A DNA stretch of 64,000 nucleotides from Pseudomonadota bacterium (lineage in GTDB: Bacteria > Pseudomonadota > Gammaproteobacteria > Burkholderiales > Rhodocyclaceae). The DNA lies in the NCBI GenBank assembly GCA_018261895.1, contig JAGTRT010000020.1, forward strand, positions 1 through 64,000. The letters are read 5' to 3'. Positions 21,029-30,427 of this stretch are shown in pieces (position 1 is the stretch's first letter; every line of letters starts with the position of its first letter). The notes under the pieces were generated by a model that was given only the letters and a program-made list of their open reading frames with translations, was not told where the DNA came from and searched no databases. Made by a program: the position numbers and the translations under genes.

Positions 21029-21594
21029 TTTTTCACCTGCCCTTCATCAGGCTTCACCCGAGTGAGAACAAATGTCATGCCAAACTCATTTATCCGGCGT
21101 CCATTGACCACAACAGCCTTACTCTCAATCAACTGCGGATTTTCCAACCAAGGCGATGCCTCGAGATTCCGCATCAATGCAGAGATCCGGGCGTTTGACT
21201 GCGCATGCCCAGTCACATTTACCTTCAATCCATCCTGTTTCAAGGATTTGAGATAAATGCCTTCGGGAACTTGCGTGACCAGTTCGCTCAAGAGGTAAAC
21301 CGTTTCGCCTCGATCCCGCTGCAGGTTTTCGATGACCTGCTTGCGTGCCAGCAAGGCCTGGGTCTGCTCCTTGAGTCGCTTGATCTGGTCAAGTTGCTTA
21401 TCCAGAACGGCTATTTCGCCCTTGAGGAAATTGTTAGAGCTGTCCTGGTTACTAATTGCGCCACCAATCAATGTGTAGACTGCAAACACAATCAGCGCTC
21501 CAAGCACCGAAACCAGACCAGCCAATACATAAAATTGTTCGCGTCGGGCTTTTTTTGCCTCTTCGCGATGAGGGAGGAGGTTGATGCGAATCAT
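21025..21594 (-). CDS. pilN: Type IV pilus assembly protein PilN
   Basis: A 189-residue protein with the conserved cytoplasmic start MIRINLLPHRE, which docks into PilM, then one transmembrane helix (VLAGLVSVLGALIVFAVYTLI), a coiled coil and a periplasmic ferredoxin-like domain. It overlaps pilM and pilO by 4 bp each. It works with PilO and PilP in the inner-membrane alignment complex. Confidence 0.94.
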   Translation of the reverse strand: MIRINLLPHREEAKKARREQFYVLAGLVSVLGALIVFAVYTLIGGAISNQDSSNNFLKGEIAVLDKQLDQIKRLKEQTQALLARKQVIENLQRDRGETVYLLSELVTQVPEGIYLKSLKQDGLKVNVTGHAQSNARISALMRNLEASPWLENPQLIESKAVVVNGRRINEFGMTFVLTRVKPDEGQVKK

Positions 21595-22676
21595 GATGGA
21601 TCGAACCTCCGCAATGCCAAGCCGCAGGCCACCATCAGCGACGAGGCATCTGCAAGCAGGCTTTTTGCCCGAACACGGTCAGAAAGGACCATGTTGGCGA
21701 AGGGATTGGCGATCAGGGTGTTGACCTGCGTCCGGGTAGCCACGACTTCGTCAATACCCGGAATAACTGCACAGCCACCAGCCAGAACAATATGATCGAC
21801 CTGATTGAACTGTGTCGAAGTGAAGAAGAACTGGAGCGCTCTGGATACTTCAAGCGCCAGATTTTCCATGAATGGATTCAGAAGCTCGATTTCGTAGCCT
21901 TCGGGTAAGTTTCCGGCACGCTTTGCGGCTTCGGCATCTTCGTAGTTCATTCCGTAGTGGCGGGCAATATCCTGGGTCAGGAGACCACCGCCGAATGCCT
22001 GTTCGCGAGCATAGACCTGCTGGCCATTTCGCAACACGGTCAGGTTCATTACGTTTGCACCAGCATCCACCAGCGCAACCACCTGATTTTTCCCTGACTC
22101 AGGCAACTGACGCTCGATCAATTCAAAAGCGGCCAGCGCAGCGAAGGACTCGACATCAACCACAATCGCTTTCAGACCCGCGGCATCTGCAACAGCGACG
22201 CGGTCTTCAACCCGCTCTTTTTTGGAGGCTGCAATCAGGACCTCAAGTTCATCCGGCACGGCCGGAGCAGGACCAATGACCTGGTAATCCAGATTGACTT
22301 CATCGATCGCAAACGGGATATATTGATTTGCCTCGGTCTCGACCTGCCCCTCGAGCTCGTCATCGCGAAGCCCGGCCGGCACGATGATTTTTTTCGTAAT
22401 CACGGCGGAACCAGGCAAGGCCATGGCGACATTTCGGGTAGAGGTACCCATTCGCTTCCAGGCTCGCTTGACGCAATCGACCACGCCATCCAGATTCGCG
22501 ATATTGCCATCGGAAACCGCGTCCTTCGGCAACACCTCGATGGTGTAGCGCTCAACGCGATAGCCGTCTTTCCCGTTGGCGGTCAGTTCAACCATTTTGA
22601 CGGCGGACGAACTGATGTCCAAACCGAATAATGAACGCGCCTTGGGATTTAACAACGCTGAGATATCAAAGCCCAC
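21591..22676 (-). CDS. pilM: Type IV pilus assembly ATPase-fold protein PilM
   Basis: A 361-residue actin-like (FtsA/PilM fold) cytoplasmic protein with the start GLDISSSAVKMVEL and phosphate-binding segment VALVDAGANVMNLTV. It forms a cytoplasmic ring that binds the PilN N-terminus. First gene of pilMNOPQ. It is divergent from the PBP1A gene across a 160-bp gap that must hold both promoters. The pilM-mrcA divergent layout is common in proteobacteria. Confidence 0.95.
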   Translation of the reverse strand: MGFDISALLNPKARSLFGLDISSSAVKMVELTANGKDGYRVERYTIEVLPKDAVSDGNIANLDGVVDCVKRAWKRMGTSTRNVAMALPGSAVITKKIIVPAGLRDDELEGQVETEANQYIPFAIDEVNLDYQVIGPAPAVPDELEVLIAASKKERVEDRVAVADAAGLKAIVVDVESFAALAAFELIERQLPESGKNQVVALVDAGANVMNLTVLRNGQQVYAREQAFGGGLLTQDIARHYGMNYEDAEAAKRAGNLPEGYEIELLNPFMENLALEVSRALQFFFTSTQFNQVDHIVLAGGCAVIPGIDEVVATRTQVNTLIANPFANMVLSDRVRAKSLLADASSLMVACGLALRRFDPS

Positions 22677-22772
22677 CAGACCCCCAAAAAGTCCTTACGG
22701 AATGCGAAGTTAGCAAAATAACCAATAATTCACTTCAGATGCTAACAATAACATCTAGTCATGTAAAGCAAT

Positions 22773-22803
22773 TTCACGGCATAGATTTGGCCCGGCGTAT
22801 AAT
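22773..22803 (+). promoter_or_regulatory. Candidate promoter of the PBP1A gene
   Basis: A perfect TATAAT at 22798-22803 lies 33 bp before the GTG start. The -35 region is weak (TTCACG with long spacing), so only the -10 is persuasive. Confidence 0.4.
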
Positions 22804-22836
22804 CCGCGCAACTCCTATTTTGCCGTTCAGACCACC

Positions 22837-25152
22837 GTGCGTTCATTCCCCCTGGCGCTCCGCCTCATATTTTACCCTGTCATATTTTTAGTTGGGATTA
22901 TTGCCATCGGCATAGCGATGGCGCTGATCGTTCTGGTCCTGACCTACCCGAACCTGCCTTCACTTGAGGTGCTGACTGACTATCGCCCGAAGATTCCGCT
23001 GCGCGTCTATACGGCCGACGGATTTTTGATTGGCGAATTTGGCGAGGAGCGCCGAGCCGTCGTGGCGATAGCGGATGTACCAGCGGTCATGAAGCACGCC
23101 ATTCTGGCGGCCGAGGACGACCGCTTCTACCAGCATGGCGGCATCGATTACACCGGGGTGTTGCGCGCCATTGGTGCGAACCTTGTGGGTGGTGGAAAAC
23201 GACAGGGTGCCTCGACCATTACCCAGCAGGTTGCCCGCAATTTCTTTCTGACTGGCGAAAAGACCTATACGCGCAAGCTTTACGAGGCTTTGCTTTCGTT
23301 CAAGATTGAAAGCAACCTCAGCAAGGATCAAATTTTCGAGCTGTACATCAACCAGATTTTCCTGGGGCAACGCGCCTATGGCTTTGCAGCGGCGGCCCAG
23401 ATTTATTTCGGCAAGCCCCTCAAAGATATTTCGATTGCCGAAGCAGCTATGCTGGCCGGCCTGCCCAAGGCGCCCTCGGCCTACAACCCGATCGTCAATC
23501 CCAATCGCGCCCGCCTGCGCCAGCACTATGTCCTGCGTCGCATGCGCGAGTTGGGCCACATCACGGATGCTCAGTATGAAGCCGCCGTGAAGGAACCGCT
23601 GGTGGTCAAACGCGAACTGGCCGAATATGCCGTGCATGCCGAATACGTGGCCGAGATGGCGCGTCAGATTGCGGCCGAACGTTTTCCGGAAGACGTGTAC
23701 TCGCGGGGCATGAAAATTTACACGACCCTGATCAAGGCCGAACAGGAAGCTGCCTACATCAGTCTACGCAAGGGGGTCATGGACTATGACCGGCGACATG
23801 GCTACCGGGGCGCCGAGTCCTATCTCGACATGAAGGACATCAAGTCGGATCAGGACGAAGCAATTGATGAAGCGCTGCAGGACATCCCCGATGCCGGCGA
23901 CCTGATTCCGGCACTGGTTCTGGCGGCAGACACGAAACAGATCAAGGTCTATCGCAAAGGGGGAGAGACGCTCACCCTGACCGGCGACGCCATGAAATTT
24001 GCCGCCAAGATGCTCGATGACAAGGCACCGCCCAACAAGCGACTCCGGCGCAGTGCGATTGTTCGCCTGCAGAAGGACGACAAGGGCGCCTGGCAGATCA
24101 GTCAGCTTCCGGAAGTCGAATCTGCCTTTGTCGCCGTTGATCCGAAAGACGGTTCGATTCGGGCGCTGGTCGGTGGCTTCGATTTCAATCGCAACAAATT
24201 CAACCATGTCACGCAGGCCTGGCGACAACCCGGTTCCAGCTTCAAGCCATTCATCTATTCCGCGTCGCTGGAAAAGGGCTTCGGTCCCAACAGCATCATT
24301 GCGGACGAACCCATCGTCATCCCGGCCAGCCAGACCGGCGCAGCCGCCTGGGAGCCGCACAATTACGACGGCAGGTACGAAGGCCCGATGCGCATGCGCA
24401 CCGCGCTGGCCAAGTCGAAGAACATGGTATCGATCCGCATCCTGCAGACGATCGGCACGCATTACGCGCAAGACTACGCAGCCCGATTCGGCTTTGACGC
24501 CGCCAAACATCCGCCTTACCTGACCATGGCGCTAGGCGCCGGATCGGTCACGCCCTGGCAGATGGTCACGGCGTATTCGGTCTTCGCCAACGGCGGGTTC
24601 CTGATCAATCCGTTTGTCGTTCGCGAGATTCGCGACGGCGCCAATCAGCTCCTGGCCGTTTCGGCTGCGACCGAGGCTGGCAACGAAGCCGCCCGTGTCA
24701 TCGACCCGCGCAATGCCTTCATGATGGATGCCATGCTGCGCGATGTCACGATCTACGGCACCGCCGCCAAGGCCTCGGCCATCCTCAAGCGTCACGATCT
24801 GGCCGGCAAGACGGGCACCACCAATGAGTACGTTGACGCCTGGTTCTGCGGCTACCAGATGACGGTCAGCGGCTGCGCCTGGATCGGCTTCGATCAACCC
24901 AGAAAGCTCGGCGACAAGGAAACGGGCGGCGCCGCCGCACTGCCGATCTGGATTGGCTACATGAACCGGGCGCTCAAGGATGTTCCGATGCTCCTGCCGC
25001 AGGCGCCCGAGGGATTGGTCGCCATTGGCGAGGGCAAGGAACGCAGCTACATCTATGCCGAGAACGCGGCCAAGGAAAAACCGGCCGAGGAAGAGGCCCA
25101 GGAAACCGCGCCCTTGCCGAAGCCGGACCTGAGCGCGCCGCCCGCCGACTGA
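22837..25152 (+). CDS. mrcA: Penicillin-binding protein 1A (bifunctional transglycosylase/transpeptidase)
   Basis: A 771-residue class A PBP that polymerises and cross-links peptidoglycan at the inner membrane. One N-terminal membrane anchor is visible (LIFYPVIFLVGIIAIGIAMALIVLVL). The glycosyltransferase domain has the catalytic glutamate in AAEDDRFYQHGG and GASTITQQVARNFFL. The transpeptidase domain has SSFKPF (SxxK), SKN and KTGTT. A PBP1A OB-like insert lies between them. The C-terminal tail is Pro/Glu-rich. The start is GTG (MRSFPLALRL). The stop abuts the convergent cyaY stop with no gap. Confidence 0.95.
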   Translation: MRSFPLALRLIFYPVIFLVGIIAIGIAMALIVLVLTYPNLPSLEVLTDYRPKIPLRVYTADGFLIGEFGEERRAVVAIADVPAVMKHAILAAEDDRFYQHGGIDYTGVLRAIGANLVGGGKRQGASTITQQVARNFFLTGEKTYTRKLYEALLSFKIESNLSKDQIFELYINQIFLGQRAYGFAAAAQIYFGKPLKDISIAEAAMLAGLPKAPSAYNPIVNPNRARLRQHYVLRRMRELGHITDAQYEAAVKEPLVVKRELAEYAVHAEYVAEMARQIAAERFPEDVYSRGMKIYTTLIKAEQEAAYISLRKGVMDYDRRHGYRGAESYLDMKDIKSDQDEAIDEALQDIPDAGDLIPALVLAADTKQIKVYRKGGETLTLTGDAMKFAAKMLDDKAPPNKRLRRSAIVRLQKDDKGAWQISQLPEVESAFVAVDPKDGSIRALVGGFDFNRNKFNHVTQAWRQPGSSFKPFIYSASLEKGFGPNSIIADEPIVIPASQTGAAAWEPHNYDGRYEGPMRMRTALAKSKNMVSIRILQTIGTHYAQDYAARFGFDAAKHPPYLTMALGAGSVTPWQMVTAYSVFANGGFLINPFVVREIRDGANQLLAVSAATEAGNEAARVIDPRNAFMMDAMLRDVTIYGTAAKASAILKRHDLAGKTGTTNEYVDAWFCGYQMTVSGCAWIGFDQPRKLGDKETGGAAALPIWIGYMNRALKDVPMLLPQAPEGLVAIGEGKERSYIYAENAAKEKPAEEEAQETAPLPKPDLSAPPAD

Positions 25153-25470
25153 TCAGCGCAGCACGATGCTTTCGCCGGCCTGCTGGCTGGCGAGCATCGA
25201 CAATTTTTCCATGAGTTCGCGCTCATCGCGCGTGTCGCGCCAGGCTGCGCCATCCCAACGGAAATGAAAGCCGCCTGCACGTGCGGCGACCCAGATTTCA
25301 CGGGCCACGCCGTGGCGATTGACGATGATCTTGCTACCGTCCTCGAACTCGATTTCGAGGACACCGCCGGCCGCCAGCTGGCAGTCGACATCGGCCCCGC
25401 TGGCCTCCAGCGCGGCGTCGATCCTGGCCAGCGCTGCGTCGGCCAGGCTATTGAATTCCTTGTCATCCAT
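25153..25470 (-). CDS. cyaY: Frataxin-like iron donor CyaY
   Basis: A 105-residue frataxin-family protein with an acidic first helix (DDKEFNSLADAALARIDAALE) and the family core around GGVLEIEFEDGSKIIVNRH and GGFHFRWDGAAWRDTRD. It binds iron and modulates iron-sulfur cluster assembly by the Isc machinery. It is convergent with mrcA (zero gap) and divergent from the lptM-lysA pair, an arrangement typical of proteobacteria. Confidence 0.93.
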   Translation of the reverse strand: MDDKEFNSLADAALARIDAALEASGADVDCQLAAGGVLEIEFEDGSKIIVNRHGVAREIWVAARAGGFHFRWDGAAWRDTRDERELMEKLSMLASQQAGESIVLR

Positions 25471-25511
25471 CGTGTGCTACCATCCTGCTCTTCGCTGACT
25501 GCGCCCCGAAC

Positions 25512-25673
25512 ATGTCCAGAATCGCCGCCTTGCTGATTATCCTGAGCCTTGCTGCCTGTGGCATGAAAGGCCAGCTTGAACGGCCGCCCGGCCCGGCGCC
25601 GGAACCGCTGCTGGGCAGCGGCAAGGCAGCCGCCAAGGATGTTAGCACGACCTCTAGCCCCAACGCCCAATGA
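25512..25673 (+). CDS. lptM: LptM/YifL-type small lipoprotein
   Basis: A 53-residue ORF below the track's size cut-off. It has a short signal peptide and lipobox ending LSLAACGMKG, followed by the family signature GMKGQLERP and a Pro/Ala-rich tail. LptM assists maturation of the LPS translocon LptDE at the outer membrane. Its stop overlaps the lysA start by 4 bp (ATGA), and the cyaY/lptM/lysA arrangement matches the conserved neighbourhood of this lipoprotein. Confidence 0.85.
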   Translation: MSRIAALLIILSLAACGMKGQLERPPGPAPEPLLGSGKAAAKDVSTTSSPNAQ

Positions 25674-26929
25674 CCCAATTTGCCCTGAAGAACGGCGTCC
25701 TGCACGTCGAATCCGTCGCCCTGCCGACGATTGCTGATCAATTTGGCACGCCCGCCTATGTTTATTCCCGCGCTGCGCTGGAAGCCTCGCTGCGCGAATT
25801 CCATGACGTCCTGGGTGCGCACCCGGCCGGCAAGGGCGCGCTGGTTTGCTTCGCCGCCAAGGCCAACTCCAACCTCGCCATCCTGAATGTCTTCGCCCGC
25901 CTCGGTGCCGGCTTCGACATCGTTTCCGGTGGCGAACTGCAGCGCGTGCTGGCCGCTGGCGCCGACCCGAAGAAGGTCGTTTTCTCGGGCGTCGGCAAGA
26001 CGGCAGCCGAGATGAAGCTGGCGCTCGACGCCGGCATTTTCTGTTTCAACATCGAATCGATTCCCGAACTGGAGCGCCTCAACGAAGTGGCCGGCCAGTG
26101 TGGCAAGACGGCGCCGATCAGCCTGCGCGTCAATCCGAACGTCGATCCGAAGACGCATCCCTACATTTCCACCGGCCTCAAGGGCGCCAAGTTCGGCGTG
26201 GCCTACGACGACGCGCTGGCACTTTACCGCCGCGCGGCCGCCCTGCCCCACATCGAAGTCGCCGGCGTTGACTGCCATATCGGCTCGCAATTGCTCGACC
26301 CGTCGCCCTTCGTCGAAGCGCTCGACCGCATCCTGGCCCTCGTCGACCAACTGGCGGCCGAAGGCATCCACATTCGTCACCTCGACCTCGGCGGCGGCCT
26401 GGGCATCAAGTACAACGCCGAGCAGGTGCAGCCGACCGTGGACGCCTACCTGACACCGCTGCTCGACAAGCTGGCCGGCCGTGGCCTGCAGGTCGTCCTC
26501 GAACCGGGTCGCCGGCTGGTCGGCAATGCCGGGCTGCTGCTCACGCGCATCGAATACCTCAAGCAGGGCGAGGCCAAGAACTTCGCCATCATCGACGCCG
26601 CCATGAACGACCTCATGCGCCCGGCGCTCTATGAAGCCTGGCATGACATCCTGCCCGTCGTGCCGCGCGCCGGCGCTGCCACCGAATACGACGTCGTCGG
26701 CCCGGTCTGCGAAACCGGCGATTTCCTCGGCCAGGCGCGTCCGCTGACCGTCGAGGCCGGCGACCTGCTGGCCGTGATGTCGGCCGGCGCCTATGGCATG
26801 GCCATGGCCTCGAACTACAACACCCGGCCGCGCGCCGTCGAAGTCATGGTCGATGGCGACAAGGTCCATGTCATCCGCCAGCGCGAAACGGTCGAACAGC
26901 TTTACTCAGGCGAGTCCATCCTCCCTTAG
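25670..26929 (+). CDS. lysA: Diaminopimelate decarboxylase
   Basis: A 419-residue PLP-dependent fold III decarboxylase that makes lysine from meso-diaminopimelate. The PLP lysine is in VCFAAKANSNLAILN, the substrate/phosphate-binding regions are GGGLGIKYN and EPGRRLVGNAG, and the C-terminal CETGDFLG contributes the dimer-interface cysteine. Translationally coupled to lptM. A long inverted-repeat element follows directly after the stop. Confidence 0.96.
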   Translation: MTQFALKNGVLHVESVALPTIADQFGTPAYVYSRAALEASLREFHDVLGAHPAGKGALVCFAAKANSNLAILNVFARLGAGFDIVSGGELQRVLAAGADPKKVVFSGVGKTAAEMKLALDAGIFCFNIESIPELERLNEVAGQCGKTAPISLRVNPNVDPKTHPYISTGLKGAKFGVAYDDALALYRRAAALPHIEVAGVDCHIGSQLLDPSPFVEALDRILALVDQLAAEGIHIRHLDLGGGLGIKYNAEQVQPTVDAYLTPLLDKLAGRGLQVVLEPGRRLVGNAGLLLTRIEYLKQGEAKNFAIIDAAMNDLMRPALYEAWHDILPVVPRAGAATEYDVVGPVCETGDFLGQARPLTVEAGDLLAVMSAGAYGMAMASNYNTRPRAVEVMVDGDKVHVIRQRETVEQLYSGESILP

Positions 26930-26930
26930 T

Positions 26931-27087
26931 GGCCTGTTTCGCAATTATCGAAACATGAAAGCTGGTCCTTGCGTCCCCGGCGTTGTTGCTCATCCTCGCG
27001 ATAGCTACGGCTATCGCTGCGGCTCGCGCCTAGCCAGGAACACAAATCCGGCGCTTTCATTTTGTTTCGCCAATTACGAAGCAGACC
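26931..27087. repeat. Long imperfect inverted-repeat element (MITE/REP-like)
   Basis: The left arm (GGCCTGTTTCGCAATTATCG, then AAACATGAAAGC) and right arm (GCTTTCATTTTGTTTCGCC, then AATTACGAAGCAGACC) are imperfect inverted copies of about 32 nt. Between them lies a second hairpin with a perfect 8-bp stem, GCGATAGC-TACG-GCTATCGC (26998-27017). The whole 157 bp could fold into one long structure. It fills the space between lysA and hslR and supplies the hslR leader. Confidence 0.7.
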
Positions 27088-27091
27088 ACCA

Positions 27092-27463
27092 ATGAGCCTG
27101 CGCGTCGACAAATGGTTGTGGGCAGCGCGTTTTTTCAAGACGCGCTCCCTGGCCAGCGACGCCGTCAGCGGCGGCAAGGTCAAGGTCAATGGAACGGCGA
27201 CCAAGCCGGCGCGCGAGATCAAGGTCGGTGACCGGCTCGACATCGCCAACGGCGAAACGCGCTGGGAAGTGAGCGTCAAGGCGCTCTCCGACAAGCGTGG
27301 CCCGGCACCGGAAGCCCGGCTCCTCTACGAGGAAACGCCGGAGAGCATCGCTGCCCGCGAAGCGGCACGGGAGAGACGGCAATTCGTTCAAGACCCGGCC
27401 GCCGACATCCATGGTCGGCCAACCAAGCGCGACCGGCGCCAGATGGACCGATTTGGCCGTTGA
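27092..27463 (+). CDS. hslR: S4-domain ribosome-associated heat-shock protein Hsp15
   Basis: A 123-residue RNA-binding protein. The S4 domain begins RVDKWLWAARFFKTRSLA and includes GGKVKVNGTATKPAREIKVGD. The C-terminus is a basic extension. Hsp15 recycles stalled 50S subunits that still carry peptidyl-tRNA. The start is set at MSLRVDK (27092); the ten upstream residues in the track come from the inverted-repeat element. No clear Shine-Dalgarno is seen, because the leader is the right arm of that element. Confidence 0.9.
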   Translation: MSLRVDKWLWAARFFKTRSLASDAVSGGKVKVNGTATKPAREIKVGDRLDIANGETRWEVSVKALSDKRGPAPEARLLYEETPESIAAREAARERRQFVQDPAADIHGRPTKRDRRQMDRFGR

Positions 27464-27470
27464 ATCGGCA

Positions 27471-27508
27471 ATTTGACGGTCAACCGGAAAAAAAGCCCAA
27501 AATTGAAA
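27471..27508 (+). repeat. Dispersed ~36-bp repeat, copy 3
   Basis: GACGGTCAACCGGAAAAAAA followed by GCCCAAAATTGAAAT. It begins about 8 bp after the hslR stop in the sense orientation. Confidence 0.85.
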
Positions 27509-27548
27509 TCCTGTTGCGCCGTTTTCGGCGGGGCAGGACAGCATCAGA

Positions 27549-28436
27549 TCAAAGCACGTAGGCCAGCGCCAGCGGCAGGAAGAGCAGCGCGGCCAGGTTG
27601 CCGATCAGCACGATGGACGCGACGCGTTGGGGCTCCTGTTTGTAGCGTTCGGCGAACAGGAAATTGAGCACGGCGGGCGGCAGGGCGCCAAAAACGAACA
27701 GCATCGCCGCATCCCGCCCCTGCAGGCCCAGCAACTGGATCACGGCAGCGGCGATGAGCATGCCGGCAATCGGCCGCAGCACGGCGCTACCAACCGCGAC
27801 CTTCCATTCACTGAACGACACATCGGTCATGCGCACGCCGAGCGAGAACAGGAGCAGCGGCACCGACACGTCGCCGAGCATCTTGATGGCGACCACCAGC
27901 GGCGTCCAGATCGGAATCTTGACGAGCGCCACGGTCAGCCCGGCAATAGCCGCTGCAACGACCGGGATGCGCCATAGCGTCAGGATGCGCGTCGTCGGGT
28001 CGAGCAGGCGGGCGCCGAAGGAGAAATGCAGCGTGTTTTCGACCATGAACAGGATGACCGCCGCCGGCAATGCACTTTCGCCCCAGGCCAGCACGGCGAG
28101 GGGCAGGCCGATGTTGCCGGAGTTGTTGAACAACATCGGCGGCACCAGCGTTTTCGGCTGAATGCCGAATAGCCGGGAGATCGGCCAGGCGAGCAGACCG
28201 CAGGTGGCCAGGACGAGAAAACCGCCGAGCGCCAAGGGTGCGTAGGCGGCAAGGTCGAAGGACTTGCCCGCCATCGCGGCAAAGACCAGCGCCGGGATGA
28301 AAATATCCATGTTCAGACGGTTGGCCACCGCCATTTCCGGCTTGTGCTTGCGGGCATAGAAAAAGCCGGCCGCGACGATCCCGAAGATGGGGAACAGAAT
28401 GACCAGCAGACGGAAACTCAGGCTTTGCTCGTCCAC
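27549..28436 (-). CDS. AEC-family transporter (auxin efflux carrier-like)
   Basis: A 295-residue polytopic membrane protein with about ten hydrophobic segments in two inverted halves. The signature MLFNNSGNIGLPLAVL in the first half is typical of AEC permeases such as MdcF or YfdV. Members export or import small organic acids or related anions; the substrate cannot be deduced here. It is a lone gene, convergent with hslR. The 105 bp upstream separates it from the hslU stop. Confidence 0.85.
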   Translation of the reverse strand: MDEQSLSFRLLVILFPIFGIVAAGFFYARKHKPEMAVANRLNMDIFIPALVFAAMAGKSFDLAAYAPLALGGFLVLATCGLLAWPISRLFGIQPKTLVPPMLFNNSGNIGLPLAVLAWGESALPAAVILFMVENTLHFSFGARLLDPTTRILTLWRIPVVAAAIAGLTVALVKIPIWTPLVVAIKMLGDVSVPLLLFSLGVRMTDVSFSEWKVAVGSAVLRPIAGMLIAAAVIQLLGLQGRDAAMLFVFGALPPAVLNFLFAERYKQEPQRVASIVLIGNLAALLFLPLALAYVL

Positions 28437-28541
28437 ACGGAACCCCTGGTTGAAAACGACGGAATGGCAGGCATTTTGCCAGGCCGCGGCCGGCGGACAA
28501 TCGGGAATTCCCCTGAGTCCGCCAGCCGGGCAGCGGCGCGA

Positions 28542-29882
28542 TTACAGCACGTAGCGCGAGAGATCCTCGTCGGCAGCGACTTCACCGAGTTTCTCGTTCA
28601 CGTAGGCGGCATCGACCTGGACAGTTTCCAGACCGGCCTTGCCGGCGTCGAAGGACACCTCTTCGAGCAGTTTTTCCATGACCGTATGCAGACGGCGGGC
28701 GCCGATATTTTCGGTCCGCTCATTCACCTGGAAAGCGATTTCCGCCATGCGCCGGATGCCGTCCTCGGCGAAATTCAACGCCACGCCCTCGGTTTCGAGC
28801 AAGGCCTGGTACTGCTTGGTCAGACAGGCATCGGTCTGGGTCAGAATGCACTCGAAGTCGGCCACCGACAGCGAATCGAGTTCGACGCGGATCGGAAAAC
28901 GGCCCTGCAGTTCCGGAATCAGGTCGGACGGCTTGGACAGATGGAAGGCACCGGAGGCAATGAACAGGATGTGGTCGGTCTTGATCATGCCGTACTTGGT
29001 CGACACCGTCGTGCCCTCGACCAGCGGCAGCAGATCCCGCTGGACTCCCTGGCGCGAGACATCGGCGCCCTGCATTTCCGAGCGGCTGGCGATCTTGTCG
29101 AGCTCGTCGAGGAAAACGATGCCGTTCTGCTCGACGGCCTTGACCGCCTCCAGCTTCACGTCCTCGTCATTGACCAGCTTGGCTGCTTCCTCGTCGGTCA
29201 GCAGCTTGAGCGCCTCGGGAATTTTCAGCTTGCGCGACTTCTTCTTGCCCCCGCCCATGTTCTGGAACATGCCCTGAATCTGCTGGGTCAGCTCCTCCAT
29301 GCCCGGCGGCGCGAAGATTTCGGCCTGCATGCCCGGCGCGGCGACTTCGATGTCGATTTCCTTGTCGTCAAGTTCGCCCTCGCGCAGCTTCTTGCGGAAC
29401 TTCTGGCGCGTCGCGCTATCGGTCGCAGACGACTCCGAATTCTCGGCAAAAAAGCCGGGGCTGCGCGCCGGCGGCAACAGCACATCGAGAACACGCTCCT
29501 CGGCGGCATCCTCGGCCCGGGCACGCATCGACTTCATGGCGCGTTCGCGGTGCGACTTGATGGCCATCTCGACCAGATCGCGGATGATCGTTTCGACGTC
29601 GCGGCCGACGTAACCGACTTCCGTAAATTTCGTCGCCTCGATCTTGATGAAGGGCGCGTTGGCCAGGCGAGCCAGACGGCGGGCGATCTCGGTCTTGCCG
29701 ACGCCCGTCGGCCCGATCATCAGGATGTTCTTCGGCGTGATTTCCTGGCGCAGCGGCTCGGCCACCTGCGAACGCCGCCAGCGGTTGCGCAAGGCGATGG
29801 CCACGGCCTTCTTGGCGTTCTTCTGCCCGACGATGTGCTTGTCGAGTTCCGAGACGATTTCCTGCGGCGTCATGGTCGTCAT
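28542..29882 (-). CDS. hslU: ATP-dependent protease ATPase subunit HslU
   Basis: A 446-residue AAA+ unfoldase with Walker [16 protein letters not shown], Walker [13 protein letters not shown] and the pore-loop region near EVGYVGRD. An I domain rich in charged residues spans roughly 110-240. It assembles as a hexamer on the HslV peptidase dodecamer and degrades misfolded or regulatory proteins. It overlaps hslV by 4 bp. Confidence 0.96.
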   Translation of the reverse strand: MTTMTPQEIVSELDKHIVGQKNAKKAVAIALRNRWRRSQVAEPLRQEITPKNILMIGPTGVGKTEIARRLARLANAPFIKIEATKFTEVGYVGRDVETIIRDLVEMAIKSHRERAMKSMRARAEDAAEERVLDVLLPPARSPGFFAENSESSATDSATRQKFRKKLREGELDDKEIDIEVAAPGMQAEIFAPPGMEELTQQIQGMFQNMGGGKKKSRKLKIPEALKLLTDEEAAKLVNDEDVKLEAVKAVEQNGIVFLDELDKIASRSEMQGADVSRQGVQRDLLPLVEGTTVSTKYGMIKTDHILFIASGAFHLSKPSDLIPELQGRFPIRVELDSLSVADFECILTQTDACLTKQYQALLETEGVALNFAEDGIRRMAEIAFQVNERTENIGARRLHTVMEKLLEEVSFDAGKAGLETVQVDAAYVNEKLGEVAADEDLSRYVL

Positions 29883-30415
29883 TCGAGCACCTCGAGCGTG
29901 AAATTCCGGTTGGTGTAGATGCAGATGTCGCCGGCGATTTCGAGCGACTTGGTGACGATCTCGCGCGGTGCCAGATCGGTGTTTTCGAGCAGCGCCCGCG
30001 CCGCGCTCTGGGCATACGAACCACCCGAGCCGATGGCAACAATGCCCTGCTCCGGCTCCAGCACATCGCCATTGCCGGTGATGATCAGCGATACGTCACG
30101 GTCGGCCACCGACAGCATGGCCTCCAGCCGGCGCAGGGCGCGGTCGGAACGCCAGTCCTTGGCAAGTTCGACCGCCGAACGCAGCAGGTTGCCCTGATGC
30201 TTCTCCAGCTTGGCCTCGAAACGCTCGAACAGCGTAAAGGCGTCGGCCGTGCCGCCGGCAAAGCCAGCCAGGATGCGGCCCTGATAGAGGCGGCGGACTT
30301 TCTTCGCGGTAGCTTTGATGACGATATTGCCCAGCGTGACCTGGCCATCGCCGCCCATGGCGACGGAATTGCCCCGGCGCACCGACAGGATCGTCGTGCC
30401 GTGATATTGCTCCAT
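29879..30415 (-). CDS. hslV: ATP-dependent protease peptidase subunit HslV
   Basis: A 178-residue Ntn-hydrolase peptidase. The catalytic threonine is the first T of [10 protein letters not shown], preceded by a short MEQYHG propeptide of the type found in betaproteobacteria, where it must be removed (in enterobacteria only Met is removed). [10 protein letters not shown] follows. It is upstream of and coupled to hslU. It sits 12 bp after the STAS-protein stop, so the genes may be cotranscribed. Confidence 0.96.
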   Translation of the reverse strand: MEQYHGTTILSVRRGNSVAMGGDGQVTLGNIVIKATAKKVRRLYQGRILAGFAGGTADAFTLFERFEAKLEKHQGNLLRSAVELAKDWRSDRALRRLEAMLSVADRDVSLIITGNGDVLEPEQGIVAIGSGGSYAQSAARALLENTDLAPREIVTKSLEIAGDICIYTNRNFTLEVLE

Positions 30416-30427
30416 GTTTTTTCCTGA

